A DNA stretch of 64,000 nt. It comes from Lachnospiraceae bacterium UBA3692 (GTDB taxonomy: Bacteria > Bacillota > Clostridia > Lachnospirales > Lachnospiraceae). A program made the translations under genes and the position numbers. The notes below the pieces were generated by a model, which was given only the letters and a program-made list of their open reading frames with translations, searched no databases and was not told the DNA's origin. Where the stretch lies: the NCBI GenBank assembly GCA_002372815.1, contig DFIR01000003.1, forward strand, positions 9,995-73,994. The letters are read 5' to 3'. Positions 46,126 to 56,138 of the stretch are shown piece after piece (positions within the stretch are counted from its first letter, which is position 1; every line of letters begins with the position of its first letter).

Positions 46126-46341
46126 ATGTACAAGCTTACTGCAAGATGCGCTTGCTGCGACAAAGAAGGAACCTACGAGATGAACGAGGAGGAGTATGTG
46201 ACTCTTCAACGCTACCAACTTCATGGCCGCCAGCTGGGATATATTCAGGAACTATTTCCAAACGTGCCGGCTTGGATCCGGAGCGGAGCGATCGATCAGT
46301 ACAGTGGCGGATTCTGTATCTGTCCGGATTGCTGCGGGTGA
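46126..46341 (+). CDS. Small CxxC protein, function unknown
   Basis: Protein of 71 residues. It has a CACC pair near residues 8-11 and CICPDCC near the C-terminus, so it probably binds one zinc ion in a treble-clef or ribbon fold. The middle is helical with EEEYVTLQRYQLHGRQLG. The ATG at 46126 has gggagg 9 nt upstream. It stands alone at the left edge of the island. Family not recognised. Confidence 0.75.
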   Translation: MYKLTARCACCDKEGTYEMNEEEYVTLQRYQLHGRQLGYIQELFPNVPAWIRSGAIDQYSGGFCICPDCCG

Positions 46342-46527
46342 TGGCAGTTCATTATGACGTAAGTCTACTTTGCAGATTATTCTTGGATTCTTTATTACAT
46401 CTTCTTGATTCTTGAATTGGGAGTTTAGAACTGTAGTGTATGATAGTCATTGTAAACGAGAGAGCGGTCAATAACTCCCCCCTCAGATGACCGCTCCTCT
46501 TACAAAAAATATACATACTCCCCCTTT

Positions 46528-46589
46528 CAAAAAGAAGCCCTTTACAGTGGCGCCGAATAATCGGATCTGCTGTAAAGGGCTTCTTTTTG
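46528..46589 (+). terminator. Strong hairpin terminator after the CxxC gene
   Basis: A perfect 20-bp inverted repeat (46528-46547 with 46570-46589, core aaaagaagccctttacag) ends in ttcttttt. A second small stem (gagcggtca/tgaccgctc, about 46465-46496) lies before it. The rest of the gap 46342-46753 is AT-rich with two overlapping TATAAT sequences at 46703-46713 and no clear -35. Confidence 0.8.
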
Positions 46590-46753
46590 TCAGCAGAACA
46601 CATAGAAGAAAATGGTTGAACCCAGCAATCAAGACTCGTCATATGTCCCTAAGTGCATATGTAAATGTATCTTTTGTTGTGGAGTAGAATTGGCCCTCCA
46701 CATATAATATAATTAATCCAGTTCTGAAGATGAGTGATAAAAGGAGACCAACG

Positions 46754-48484
46754 ATGGATGCGCATAAGGCATTAATTACTGATATTTTCAACAATTCAAC
46801 GCTCGTAGAGGTTCCATTCTTCCAGAGATCATATGTATGGAAAGAAGACCTTTGGTCTCGTTTACTCGAGGACATGGAGTATGTGGTAGAAACGAGGAAA
46901 CCACATTTTTTGGGATCGATTATTTTGAAAGAGGGGAGGCATCCTGTCCCAGGAGAATTGTTCTCTTCATGTAGAACGGTTGTAGACGGACAGCAGCGTC
47001 TCACAACCTTCTTGCTGTTTCTAAAAGTCCTTTGCCTCAAACTGGGTCAAACTGTAATGTTCGATTATCAGTTTCGCATCATGGGGCAGATGATTGCACT
47101 TCGCCATGGCAGGAATGATGTAGATGCTTTTGAGAAAGTCATGGCGACAACTACTCCTACAGAAATATCAAACCCTGCTCCTGGTTCCAGGGTAATCGAG
47201 GCATACAATTCTTTTGTCAAAAACATGGACGAAACAAAACTGGATATTATGACAATTATCATGAATACCCAGTTTGTAAGAATTGATCTGGATGCCAATG
47301 AGGATGAACAGCAGATCTTTGATACGATTAATTCACTTGGAGTAAGCTTAACAACATCTGAGCTTTTAAAGAACTACTTTTTCAATAGAGAGACGGCTGC
47401 CGAGTATGATAGTAAGTGGGCATCGGTATTTGAAAAAGATACAGAGACAAAAGCTTACTGGGATCAGGAAATCGAGTCTGGGCGCACCAAGAAAGCACTG
47501 ATTGATATCTTCTTCGATGCCTTTTTCTTGATGTTTACCCAAGACAAGAAATACCCGATCGTAGCCGAAGACAGAATTGCATATAACCGTTTGGATAGAC
47601 TTGCACTTTCTTATCAGCACTTTATCAACAAGTACTGTAATGGAGATAAGAGTGTCGTTTTGGATAAACTTAAGCCATATGCAACATGCTTCCAGGAGAC
47701 ATTCCGCCTGGAGGATTGTGACATGTGCGTTCCTCCTACATATGGTATTGAACGATTGAATATTGTGATATTCGGATTAAAGACTACGACACTGATTCCT
47801 TACGTGTTGTATCTTTCTCATAATATCTCTGATGAATCGATTCTTAATGAAATGTACGGTATCCTGGAAAGCTATTTCATGAGGAGGATGGTTGTTCACG
47901 CATCAACAAAAAACTATAATGGCATAATCAATTCACTTCTTCTTAATCGAGTGAAAGAGCCTGACAGTCTAAGGTCGTTTCTCATAAAAAGCGAGGATGC
48001 GACAACCTATTATCCGGATGAGACGGAGCTTCACAATGGGTTTCATAATTCTCGACTTACGAATCTACAGACTCGCGGCATTCTGTACTTGTTGGAAAGC
48101 TATATCCGTCCATCTCAGACAGCTACAACACTTTTTGGATTTAACAGCTACAGCCTTGAACACTTGATGCCGAAGAAATGGAGAAATCAGTGGGACGCAT
48201 GTGAAACAGAAGAGCTGGAGAGAAGGCGTGATTTAAAACTGCTTACGTTAGGTAATCTTGCCATTATTCCTCAATCATTGAATGCATCAATCAGAGACGG
48301 CAACTGGGAAACGAAACTGAATGGGAAAGGAAAGAGACCAGGATTAAAGGCGTGTGCTGCCGGACTTGCAACGATGAGAGATGTTCTTCAAAAGGAAACA
48401 TGGTCCGAAGAATACATAGAAGAAAGAGCGGAGCAGCTGTTTGGCTATGCGAAAGATCTCTGGTCAGTAGGACTAGGAGAATAG
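46754..48484 (+). CDS. DUF262/DUF1524 protein (GmrSD-like, possible type IV restriction)
   Basis: Protein of 576 residues. The N-terminal DUF262 has the YxW-type start VPFFQRSYVWKEDLW and the ParB-like nucleotide motif VVDGQQRLTT (near 76-85), then INSLGVSLTTSELLKN. The C-terminal DUF1524 has the His-Me finger-like SLEHLMPKKW near 466-475. GmrSD-type proteins with this architecture cut modified phage DNA using NTP. The start at 46754 has aaggaga 6 nt upstream. GC content is lower than in the housekeeping region, and the gene opens a defence-type island. Confidence 0.88.
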   Translation: MDAHKALITDIFNNSTLVEVPFFQRSYVWKEDLWSRLLEDMEYVVETRKPHFLGSIILKEGRHPVPGELFSSCRTVVDGQQRLTTFLLFLKVLCLKLGQTVMFDYQFRIMGQMIALRHGRNDVDAFEKVMATTTPTEISNPAPGSRVIEAYNSFVKNMDETKLDIMTIIMNTQFVRIDLDANEDEQQIFDTINSLGVSLTTSELLKNYFFNRETAAEYDSKWASVFEKDTETKAYWDQEIESGRTKKALIDIFFDAFFLMFTQDKKYPIVAEDRIAYNRLDRLALSYQHFINKYCNGDKSVVLDKLKPYATCFQETFRLEDCDMCVPPTYGIERLNIVIFGLKTTTLIPYVLYLSHNISDESILNEMYGILESYFMRRMVVHASTKNYNGIINSLLLNRVKEPDSLRSFLIKSEDATTYYPDETELHNGFHNSRLTNLQTRGILYLLESYIRPSQTATTLFGFNSYSLEHLMPKKWRNQWDACETEELERRRDLKLLTLGNLAIIPQSLNASIRDGNWETKLNGKGKRPGLKACAAGLATMRDVLQKETWSEEYIEERAEQLFGYAKDLWSVGLGE

Positions 48485-48505
48485 AGCTTTTGTGCAAATG
48501 AGTAA

Positions 48506-48545
48506 GGGATATCCCGGGGATGCTAATATCCCTGGGATATTCTTT
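48506..48545 (+). terminator. Terminator after the DUF262 gene
   Basis: Stem atatcccgggga with atccctgggatat (one mismatch) around tgcta, followed by tctttg, 22 nt after the stop. Confidence 0.7.
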
Positions 48546-48725
48546 GTGAGATGCTTTCACAAACTGGAATTCAAGAAAAGTGTACTGGCTAACATCATCA
48601 ATCACCAGGAGCAGGACAGAATACGACAGAGAGTATTGAACGATATAGAAAAATCTGCGAAACACTTCAGAATCTGGTATCATATTAAATGGACTCATAT
48701 ACGTTTATTAAGAATAAGGAGCGCC

Positions 48726-49919
48726 ATGAGCAACTCGGACAATCCAGGAAATGGAGCCAACTTCCAGAGACAGGTATTTGGCTGGTTTGAGAATCATTAT
48801 AAGCAGAGATTTATTCTTGAAAAGAAGATTCCTATCGGCAAGCCAGCCAAGGATCATAAGTTTGATATTGTTGATGATGCTGGCACGATCGCCATTGAAT
48901 GCAAGAGGTACACGTGGACTGAATCGGGGAATGTGCCTAGTGCAAAGATGGGATTTACAAATGAGGCGGCGTTCTATCTGACCTTCCTGCCAGACAGTTA
49001 TGAGAAATATATCGTGATGCTCAGGTCGTATCACCCGAAGCGTCAGGAGAGCCTTGCGGAGTATTACTATAGAACGAATCGTCATCTGATCGGAAAGATC
49101 AAAGTGGCCGAATATGATCCGGAGAGTGATGAACTGAGAGTCATCGGAGATGGTGCCGCAACTACAAATGGAGCTTACCTGAAGATCATACAGGACTATT
49201 TGAACGCAGAAGGCCTTCTATATGAAACGAACCTTCCGGAAAGAATCAAAAAGCGGAAGGCAGGAAAGATGTACACGATGCAGGAACATGTTCGCGGCAT
49301 CATCTATGCATTTCTTTCCAGTCAGACTAAGTGGCACCGTATCGAACCTCATCTGGGAGAAATTGATAAGCTATTCTTCAACTACGATATAGGGAAGATC
49401 CTGGCTCATAGCCCTGCATATTTCTATGATTCTTTGTACAGCTTAAAATGCGGGAACATCAGTACAAAAGCGCAGATGGAATCACTACCGGATATCATCC
49501 ATCTTTTACAACATATAGAAAATGAATACGGTAGTATCGATTCATTCATTACTTCGGAAGAGCCGGACATAATTGTACAGAAACTGTCGAAAGGATCCTC
49601 TCCATACAAAATCAAGATGCTCGGAGAGGCATTGGCATGGGAATATTTACGGAATGTGGGCATAGATGGCGCGAAGCCGGACACCCATCTTCGAAGATTC
49701 CTGGGAGCTGATCGAATGGGAACCGGAGAAAATTCTCCAGCAACGGTCAGTGAAGTGAATGAACAAGTGACGCAGTTATCGGAACAAACCGGTTTGTATA
49801 AAGGCGAGATCGACAACCTGATCTGGAGCTTTTGCGCAGATGGGTATGGAGAAATCTGTACGGCGACACCACACTGCGGGAAATGCCCGATAGCTGACTA
49901 CTGTAACAGTAACAATTGA
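48726..49919 (+). CDS. Fusion of a PD-(D/E)XK nuclease-like domain and an HhH-GPD glycosylase-like domain with Fe-S cysteines
   Basis: Protein of 397 residues. The N-terminal ~150 residues carry a restriction-endonuclease-like core: KFDIVDD (D43 region) followed by TIAIECKRY (E58, K60). The C-terminal half has the HhH-GPD pattern: AFLSSQTKWHRIEPHL (like the family's LSQQT helix), KMLGEALAWEYLRNVG in the hairpin position, and KPDTHLRRFLG with the conserved Asp D319. Four cysteines C378, C384, C387 and C393 (C-x5-C-x2-C-x5-C) resemble the 4Fe-4S loop of EndoIII/MutY, which normally has x6 first. The lysine of bifunctional glycosylases is absent. It starts 45 nt before hsdR; role in DNA defence is inferred. 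Confidence 0.78.
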   Translation: MSNSDNPGNGANFQRQVFGWFENHYKQRFILEKKIPIGKPAKDHKFDIVDDAGTIAIECKRYTWTESGNVPSAKMGFTNEAAFYLTFLPDSYEKYIVMLRSYHPKRQESLAEYYYRTNRHLIGKIKVAEYDPESDELRVIGDGAATTNGAYLKIIQDYLNAEGLLYETNLPERIKKRKAGKMYTMQEHVRGIIYAFLSSQTKWHRIEPHLGEIDKLFFNYDIGKILAHSPAYFYDSLYSLKCGNISTKAQMESLPDIIHLLQHIENEYGSIDSFITSEEPDIIVQKLSKGSSPYKIKMLGEALAWEYLRNVGIDGAKPDTHLRRFLGADRMGTGENSPATVSEVNEQVTQLSEQTGLYKGEIDNLIWSFCADGYGEICTATPHCGKCPIADYCNSNN

Positions 49920-49963
49920 CAATCGAAACTTTACATAAGCGAAAGAAGCCGGAGGGTAATCTC

Positions 49964-52900
49964 ATGTCTTCTAACTTCAGCTTTCTGCAGGATAGATTTC
50001 CTGTCCTGGCCAATTTTGGCGAGCTCGCCGAGAAATACTGTTATTCGGATTCCAACTCCAGCCTGATGAAACTAGGGATGATTGGCGAGACCATCGTCAA
50101 CCTCATGTTTACTTATGACAGGGTACCGCGTCCGTATGATGATACTGCAGTTGTCCGGATAGATACGCTTCTCAGGGAAGGCCTGATCACAAACGATCTG
50201 GCTGATGTCCTTCACGCGCTTCGGAAGATCCGTAACAGGGCGGTTCACCAGAATTACACGTCAACAGAGGATGCAAAACTATTCTTGCAGATGGCCTACA
50301 GCCTGTGCGAATGGTTTATGCAGACCTATGGTGACTATACCTATCAGAACAAGCCGTTTGTGATGCCTCAGCCGGAGCAGGAGAAGAAGGCACACACAGA
50401 AGCGGAGAAGACGGAAGAAGCGAAGAAAGAAGAAAAGCTGGCAGAAGAGGCAGAAGAGACTGCCCAGAAAGCAAAGAAGGTTGATACAGAGACCCGTAAG
50501 AAGCAAGCCCAGAAAGCTGCCGGCAAGCGCGTCAAATCTGAGGCTGAGACCCGGTACATGATCGACGAGCAGCTGCGGAAGACTGGCTGGGAGGCAGACA
50601 CAGAACAGCTTCGTTATTCCAAAGGCACTCGGCCCGAGAAGGGCAGAAATATGGCCATTGCTGAGTGGCCGACAGATTCCGTTGTCGGGAACAAGGGCTA
50701 TGCTGACTATGCCCTCTTCATGGGTGAGAAGCTGGTCGCGATGGTGGAAGCCAAGGCCGAACATATCGACATCCCCTCGGTAATTGACTATCAGTGTAAG
50801 GACTACTCAAGACTGGTCCGATCGGCAGATGATCAGTACAGGATTGGGCAGTGGGGAGATTACAAAGTTCCGTTTACATTCGCCACCAATGGCAGGAAAT
50901 ATCTCAAACAGTTTGAACAGAAATCCGGCATCTGGTTTTTGGATCTCCGGAGACCTGATAATGCGCCGAAGGCTCTGCATGGATGGATCAGTCCTACGGG
51001 TATGGCCGAGATGCTTGAGAAGGACATCGCTGCAGGCAACAAACAGCTGGAGCAGATGCCCTATGACCTTTTGCGGGACAAGGATGGTTTGAACCTCAGG
51101 GAATACCAAATCAAGGCCATCAAAGCAGCGGAGACCGCTATTGTGAACGGCCAGCAGAATGTGCTTCTTGCCATGGCCACCGGCACAGGTAAGACCAGGA
51201 CCATCCTGGGAATGATCTACCGCTTCCTGAAGACCGGACGGTTCCGCCGCATCCTGTTCCTCGTAGACAGAAATGCGCTCGGGGAGCAGGCGGAGGATGT
51301 CTTCAAAGAGGTGAAGCTCGAGGACCTGATGACCCTCGACGACATCTATAATATCAAGGGCCTGGAAGATAAGACCATCGACAAGGAGACACGGATCCAG
51401 GTAGCCACTGTCCAGAGCATGGTGAAAAGGATCCTGTATAACGACGAGGATACCATGCCCGCCGTCACCGACTATGATCTGGTCATTATTGATGAGGCTC
51501 ATCGCGGTTATATTCTGGACCGGGAGATGGGTGACGAAGAAGCCCTCTACCGTGATCAGCTGGATTACCAGAGTAAATACAGGAGTGTAGTGGAGTATTT
51601 CGATGCAGTACGGATCGCGCTGACGGCAACCCCTGCACTTCAAACCACCCAGATTTTCGGGCAGCCGGTGTTCAAGTACACTTACAGAGAGGCTGTTATC
51701 GAAGGATATCTGGTGGACCACGATGCTCCGCATGAATTGAAAACACGGCTCAGCGAAGGCGGTATCCACTACAAAAAGGGTGACACAGTCATCATTTATG
51801 ATCCGGTATCCGGGGAGCTCATGAACAGTGAAGCTCTCGAGGATGAGCTGGACTTTGACATCGATAAGTTCAATCGCCAGGTCATCACCGAGAATTTCAA
51901 CAGAACGGTACTTACCGAGATCGCCCGGGATATCGATCCGGAGTCCCCGGAGGTGCAGGGCAAGACACTGATTTATGCGGTGGACGACCAGCATGCAGAT
52001 CTGATCGTCAAGATCCTGAAGGAGATCTATGCGGAGTACGGCGTCGACAATGACGCGATCATGAAGATCACCGGCAGCGTCGGTGGCGGAAACCGGAAGA
52101 AGGTCCAGGAAGCCATCAAGCGTTTTAAGAACGAACGTTACCCCAGCATCGTGGTGACAGTTGACCTGCTCACGACAGGCATCGATGTTCCAGAGATCAC
52201 AACGCTTGTATTTATGCGCAGGATCAGGAGCCGTATCCTGTTTGAGCAGATGATGGGAAGAGCCACCCGACTTTGCCCGTCTATTCATAAGACACACTTT
52301 GAAATTTACGATCCGGTCGGCGTCTATGAGTCCCTGGCGGATGTCAACACCATGAAGCCGGTGGTGGCGAATCCTTCTGTGTCTTTCAAACAGCTCATTG
52401 CTGAACTCGAGCAGATGGAAGACGCGAAGCAGATCGACTATCAGATCAGTCAGATCGTCGCCAAGCTTCAGAGAAAGCGCCGCAACATCGACAGCGCCAC
52501 GATGGAACAGTTCATTGATCTTGCCGGAGGGAAGGATCCGTCCGGCGTCATCGCAAGCCTTGTCGGAGATGATGGTAGGCGGATACTGAAAGGTGACATT
52601 GAGCCGATGAAGGATGATCCGGAATCCCGCAGGCAGCGCCTGCAGGCATACAAAAAGGCGCTGGAGTACCTGGATCATATTTCCAAGCCCAGGCCGGTGG
52701 TGATTTCGACAGCCGAGGACGAGCTGCTGTCACATGAGCGGGGATATGGAAACGGAAGCAGACCGGAAGACTATCTGGATAGTTTCGCCGCGTTTATCAA
52801 GAACAATATGAACCAGATTGCTGCGCTCAACATCGTCTGCACCAGACCGAAGGAGCTGACCAGGGAGAGCCTGAAGAACCTGCGGCTTGCACTCGACCGG

Positions 52901-53278
52901 GAAGGGTTCACGACACAGCAGCTGAATACCGCTATCTCCCAGATGACGAATGAGGATATCACGGCGGATATCATCAGCCTGATCCGCCGCTATGCGATCG
53001 GCTCCACACTGATCAGCCATGAGGCCCGGATCCGGAAAGCTGTGACCAGACTTAAGAAGGCACATCCTTTCTCCAAACAGGAACTCAACTGGATCACCAG
53101 AATGGAGAAGTACCTGATGGAAGAATCCGTGCTCAACGTTTCCGTCTTTGATGAGGACGGACGGTTTAAGGCACAGGGCGGTTTCAATAAGATCAATAAA
53201 GTATTTCAGAATAAATTGGAGAGCATCGTGCTGGAGCTCAACGAGTACCTGTACGATGATGGGGGACACGTAGCATGA
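49964..53278 (+). CDS. hsdR: Type I restriction enzyme, R subunit
   Basis: Protein of 1104 residues that translocates and cuts DNA in the HsdR2M2S complex. An N-terminal DUF4145-like helical domain (about 20-115) is followed by a charged Glu/Lys/Ala linker (about 125-190). The endonuclease has DYALFMGEKLVAMVEAKAE (catalytic residues near 247-264), and the SF2 motor has Walker A MATGTGKT near 404-411 and IIDEAHRGY near 508. The start at 49964 has ggaggg 7 nt upstream. It overlaps hsdM by 4 nt. Confidence 0.95.
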   Translation: MSSNFSFLQDRFPVLANFGELAEKYCYSDSNSSLMKLGMIGETIVNLMFTYDRVPRPYDDTAVVRIDTLLREGLITNDLADVLHALRKIRNRAVHQNYTSTEDAKLFLQMAYSLCEWFMQTYGDYTYQNKPFVMPQPEQEKKAHTEAEKTEEAKKEEKLAEEAEETAQKAKKVDTETRKKQAQKAAGKRVKSEAETRYMIDEQLRKTGWEADTEQLRYSKGTRPEKGRNMAIAEWPTDSVVGNKGYADYALFMGEKLVAMVEAKAEHIDIPSVIDYQCKDYSRLVRSADDQYRIGQWGDYKVPFTFATNGRKYLKQFEQKSGIWFLDLRRPDNAPKALHGWISPTGMAEMLEKDIAAGNKQLEQMPYDLLRDKDGLNLREYQIKAIKAAETAIVNGQQNVLLAMATGTGKTRTILGMIYRFLKTGRFRRILFLVDRNALGEQAEDVFKEVKLEDLMTLDDIYNIKGLEDKTIDKETRIQVATVQSMVKRILYNDEDTMPAVTDYDLVIIDEAHRGYILDREMGDEEALYRDQLDYQSKYRSVVEYFDAVRIALTATPALQTTQIFGQPVFKYTYREAVIEGYLVDHDAPHELKTRLSEGGIHYKKGDTVIIYDPVSGELMNSEALEDELDFDIDKFNRQVITENFNRTVLTEIARDIDPESPEVQGKTLIYAVDDQHADLIVKILKEIYAEYGVDNDAIMKITGSVGGGNRKKVQEAIKRFKNERYPSIVVTVDLLTTGIDVPEITTLVFMRRIRSRILFEQMMGRATRLCPSIHKTHFEIYDPVGVYESLADVNTMKPVVANPSVSFKQLIAELEQMEDAKQIDYQISQIVAKLQRKRRNIDSATMEQFIDLAGGKDPSGVIASLVGDDGRRILKGDIEPMKDDPESRRQRLQAYKKALEYLDHISKPRPVVISTAEDELLSHERGYGNGSRPEDYLDSFAAFIKNNMNQIAALNIVCTRPKELTRESLKNLRLALDREGFTTQQLNTAISQMTNEDITADIISLIRRYAIGSTLISHEARIRKAVTRLKKAHPFSKQELNWITRMEKYLMEESVLNVSVFDEDGRFKAQGGFNKINKVFQNKLESIVLELNEYLYDDGGHVA

Positions 53279-54696
53279 CCACACAGGAAATCGTATCGAA
53301 GCTCTGGAATCTCTGCAACGTACTCAGGGATGACGGTATCACCTATCATCAGTACGTCACGGAGCTGACATATATCCTCTTTTTGAAGATGGCGAAGGAG
53401 ACCGGCGCTGAGAGCCAGATCCCGGCAGGCTACCGCTGGGATGTGCTGACGTCCAAGAGCGGCATTGAGCTGAAGAAGTATTATAAAGAACTGCTCAGCT
53501 ATCTGGGCGATAACTGCACGGGGCGTATTCGTGAGATCTATCAGGGGTCTGCCACGAACATCGACGAGCCTAAAAACCTGGAGAAGATCATCACCACCAT
53601 CGATGGCCTCGATTGGTTTTCCGCCCGTGAAGAGGGCCTGGGGAATCTGTACGAAGGCCTTCTGGAGAAGAACGCGAATGAGAAGAAATCCGGCGCCGGC
53701 CAGTACTTCACACCCCGCGTTCTAATCGACGTCATGACCCGGCTGATGAAGCCGCAGCCCGGCGAGAAGTGCAACGATCCTGCCTGTGGTACTTTCGGAT
53801 TCATGATCGCTGCCCACCAGTACGTGAAGGACCAGACGGATGATTTCTTTGACCTGGATACTGACACTGCCAGATTTGAGCGGGAGGAAGCATTCACCGG
53901 CTGTGAGCTCGTGCACGACACGCACCGGCTGGCACTTATGAACGCCATGCTGCACGATATCGAAGGTCAGATCGTCCTCGGAGATACTCTGTCCAACCAG
54001 GGCAAGAGCATGAAGGGATATGATCTGGTCCTCACTAATCCGCCTTTCGGCACCAAGAAGGGTGGTGAGCGTGCGACTCGTGATGACTTCACTTTCCCCA
54101 CCAGCAACAAGCAGCTCAACTTTCTGCAGCATATCTACCGGAGCCTGAAGGCCGACGGAAAGGCCCGTGCTGCGGTAGTTCTTCCTGATAACGTTCTCTT
54201 CGCCGATGGTGATGGTGAGCGTATCCGCGTCGACCTGATGGACAAGTGCAACCTCCACACCGTGCTGCGTCTGCCCACCGGTATCTTTTATGCCCAGGGT
54301 GTCAAGACGAACGTGCTGTTTTTCACTCGTGGAAAGACAGATAAGGACAACACGAAGGAAGTCTGGTTCTATGACCTTCGTACCAACATGCCGTCCTTCG
54401 GCAAGACCAATCCACTGAAGAAAGAGGACTTTGCCGGATTTGAGGCTGCATATGAGGCGGAAGACCGCCACAGCGTAACCGACGAGCGGTGGAGTGCCTT
54501 CACCAGAGAGCAGATCGCGGAGAAAGGCAACAGCCTGGATCTCGGTCTCATTCGTGATGATTCCATCGTCGACTATGAGGACCTTCCGGATCCTATTGAA
54601 AGCGGAGAGGAAGCAATCGCTCAATTGGAAGAGGCGATTGACCTGCTTCAGAGTGTTGTGAATGAGCTGAAGTCGCTCCGGAAGACGGAGGAATAA
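53275..54696 (+). CDS. hsdM: Type I modification methyltransferase, M subunit
   Basis: Protein of 473 residues, an N6-adenine methyltransferase. The helical N-terminal HsdM domain (about 5-125) is followed by the SAM-binding motif DPACGTFGFM (168-177), QYFTPRVLIDVM just before it, and the catalytic LTNPPFGTKKG (NPPF near 254-257). It overlaps hsdR by 4 nt and lies 2 nt before hsdS. With the S subunit it would both protect host DNA and supply the recognition complex. Confidence 0.96.
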   Translation: MTTQEIVSKLWNLCNVLRDDGITYHQYVTELTYILFLKMAKETGAESQIPAGYRWDVLTSKSGIELKKYYKELLSYLGDNCTGRIREIYQGSATNIDEPKNLEKIITTIDGLDWFSAREEGLGNLYEGLLEKNANEKKSGAGQYFTPRVLIDVMTRLMKPQPGEKCNDPACGTFGFMIAAHQYVKDQTDDFFDLDTDTARFEREEAFTGCELVHDTHRLALMNAMLHDIEGQIVLGDTLSNQGKSMKGYDLVLTNPPFGTKKGGERATRDDFTFPTSNKQLNFLQHIYRSLKADGKARAAVVLPDNVLFADGDGERIRVDLMDKCNLHTVLRLPTGIFYAQGVKTNVLFFTRGKTDKDNTKEVWFYDLRTNMPSFGKTNPLKKEDFAGFEAAYEAEDRHSVTDERWSAFTREQIAEKGNSLDLGLIRDDSIVDYEDLPDPIESGEEAIAQLEEAIDLLQSVVNELKSLRKTEE

Positions 54697-54698
54697 TA

Positions 54699-56084
54699 AT
54701 GGCACGTGGGAAGAAGAAAGAAAAAGAATTGAGCCCAGAGGAAAGGCTGCAGCAGGCACGGGTTCCAGATAGTGAGCAGCCGTATAGGGTGCCGGAGAAT
54801 TGGTGTTGGTTTTATGGAAAATCTTTCCTGTTACCAATGGAAACAAAAAGGCCAACAGGCGAGTTTTTTAAGTACATTGATATAGATTCTATAAACAATA
54901 AAAATCAGGTGGTATCAGAACCTAAAATTGTTGAGACTGAAAAAGCTCCGAGTAGAGCCAGTCGAATGCTTCATCCGGGGGATACGGTCTTTTCGATGGT
55001 CAGGCCTTACTTGAAGAATATTGCCTATATTGATGATTCTATCGCTGATTCTATTGCATCAACTGGGTTTTATATTTGTACTCCTAGAAAGAATGTGCTT
55101 GCAAAATATAACTACTACATGATGATTAGTCCATATGTGGTGGATGGATTGAATGCTTTTATGAAAGGGGATAATTCACCCTCAATTCGAAAAGAAGACC
55201 TGGAGTGGTTTCCTTATCCTATCCCCCCTCTCCCCGAGCAACAGCGCATAGTAGATCGTATAGAAAGCCTGTTTGCCAAATTGGATGAGGCGAAGGAAAA
55301 AGCACAGGCGGTTGTGGATAGGTTTGAAGGAATAAAGCAATCTTTTCTTTATCAGTCATTTTCCGGAAATATAACTAAGAAATGGAGAAAAAAAAATAGA
55401 ATAAAAAAAGATCAAACTTGGGAATTAAAAAATCTTCAGTCTGTCTGCAGCATGAAGATTACTGATGGAACACATAAGACGCCAACCTATTGTGAAGCTG
55501 AAATTGGTATTCCGTTTATTTCGGCAAAGGATGTTACTTCTGGAGTAATCTGTTGGGACAATATTAAGTATATTATTCCAGAATTGCATGATGAACTATA
55601 TGAAAGACTAGCTCCGCAAGTTGATGACGTACTCCTTGCAAAAAACGGAACTACAGGAGTGGCAGCTATCGTTGAAGAAGAAAAGATTTTTGATTTATAT
55701 GTTACACTTGCGGTGTTGCGTCCTAATAAAGACATTATTGAGCCTCGATATTTGCTAAACGTGGTAAATAGCCCTATATGTAAACGACAGTTTGACGATC
55801 ATTTGACAGGTATCGGTGTGCCAAATCTTCATTTGCGCGATATTAAAGAAGTATTGATTCCATTACCATCTCTGGAAGAACAGAAGGAGATAGTTCGTGT
55901 TGTTGACTCTATGTCTAAAAAGTGGAGTGAAACGCAAACAGCAGCCGAAATGGTTCTTGGTCAAATCAACACCATGAAGAAATCCGTTCTCGCACGTGCC
56001 TTCCGTGGAAAGCTGGGGACTAATGATCCTACCGATGAGAGCGCGGAAGAGATGCTGAAGAGTTTACTTAACGATGTGGGGTGA
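54699..56084 (+). CDS. hsdS: Type I specificity subunit, first copy
   Basis: Protein of 461 residues with two target-recognition domains (about 45-175 and 245-400). They are separated by the conserved helical spacer PPLPEQQRIVDRIESLFAKL (near 178-215), and the end repeats this spacer type as LPSLEEQKEIVRVVDSM. The target domains are AT-rich. Its N-terminus, spacer and C-terminal tail (MKKSVLARAFRGKLGTND) are nearly identical to the second copy, while target domains differ. The shared 57-nt block is at 55263-55319. Confidence 0.93.
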   Translation: MARGKKKEKELSPEERLQQARVPDSEQPYRVPENWCWFYGKSFLLPMETKRPTGEFFKYIDIDSINNKNQVVSEPKIVETEKAPSRASRMLHPGDTVFSMVRPYLKNIAYIDDSIADSIASTGFYICTPRKNVLAKYNYYMMISPYVVDGLNAFMKGDNSPSIRKEDLEWFPYPIPPLPEQQRIVDRIESLFAKLDEAKEKAQAVVDRFEGIKQSFLYQSFSGNITKKWRKKNRIKKDQTWELKNLQSVCSMKITDGTHKTPTYCEAEIGIPFISAKDVTSGVICWDNIKYIIPELHDELYERLAPQVDDVLLAKNGTTGVAAIVEEEKIFDLYVTLAVLRPNKDIIEPRYLLNVVNSPICKRQFDDHLTGIGVPNLHLRDIKEVLIPLPSLEEQKEIVRVVDSMSKKWSETQTAAEMVLGQINTMKKSVLARAFRGKLGTNDPTDESAEEMLKSLLNDVG

Positions 56085-56138
56085 GTAGCATTTGCTCATA
56101 ATAGTTGATGTAATATCCTTCCTGGATTGGTAATGAAC

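Noticed and set aside
46086..46415. 109-codon frame overlapping the CxxC miniprotein
   Set aside because: The miniprotein frame has a strong ribosome site and paired CxxC motifs; the alternative has neither.
48492..48725. 78-codon N-terminal extension of the nuclease-glycosylase protein
   Set aside because: It runs through a terminator hairpin and has poor codon character; the ATG at 48726 has a strong aaggag site.
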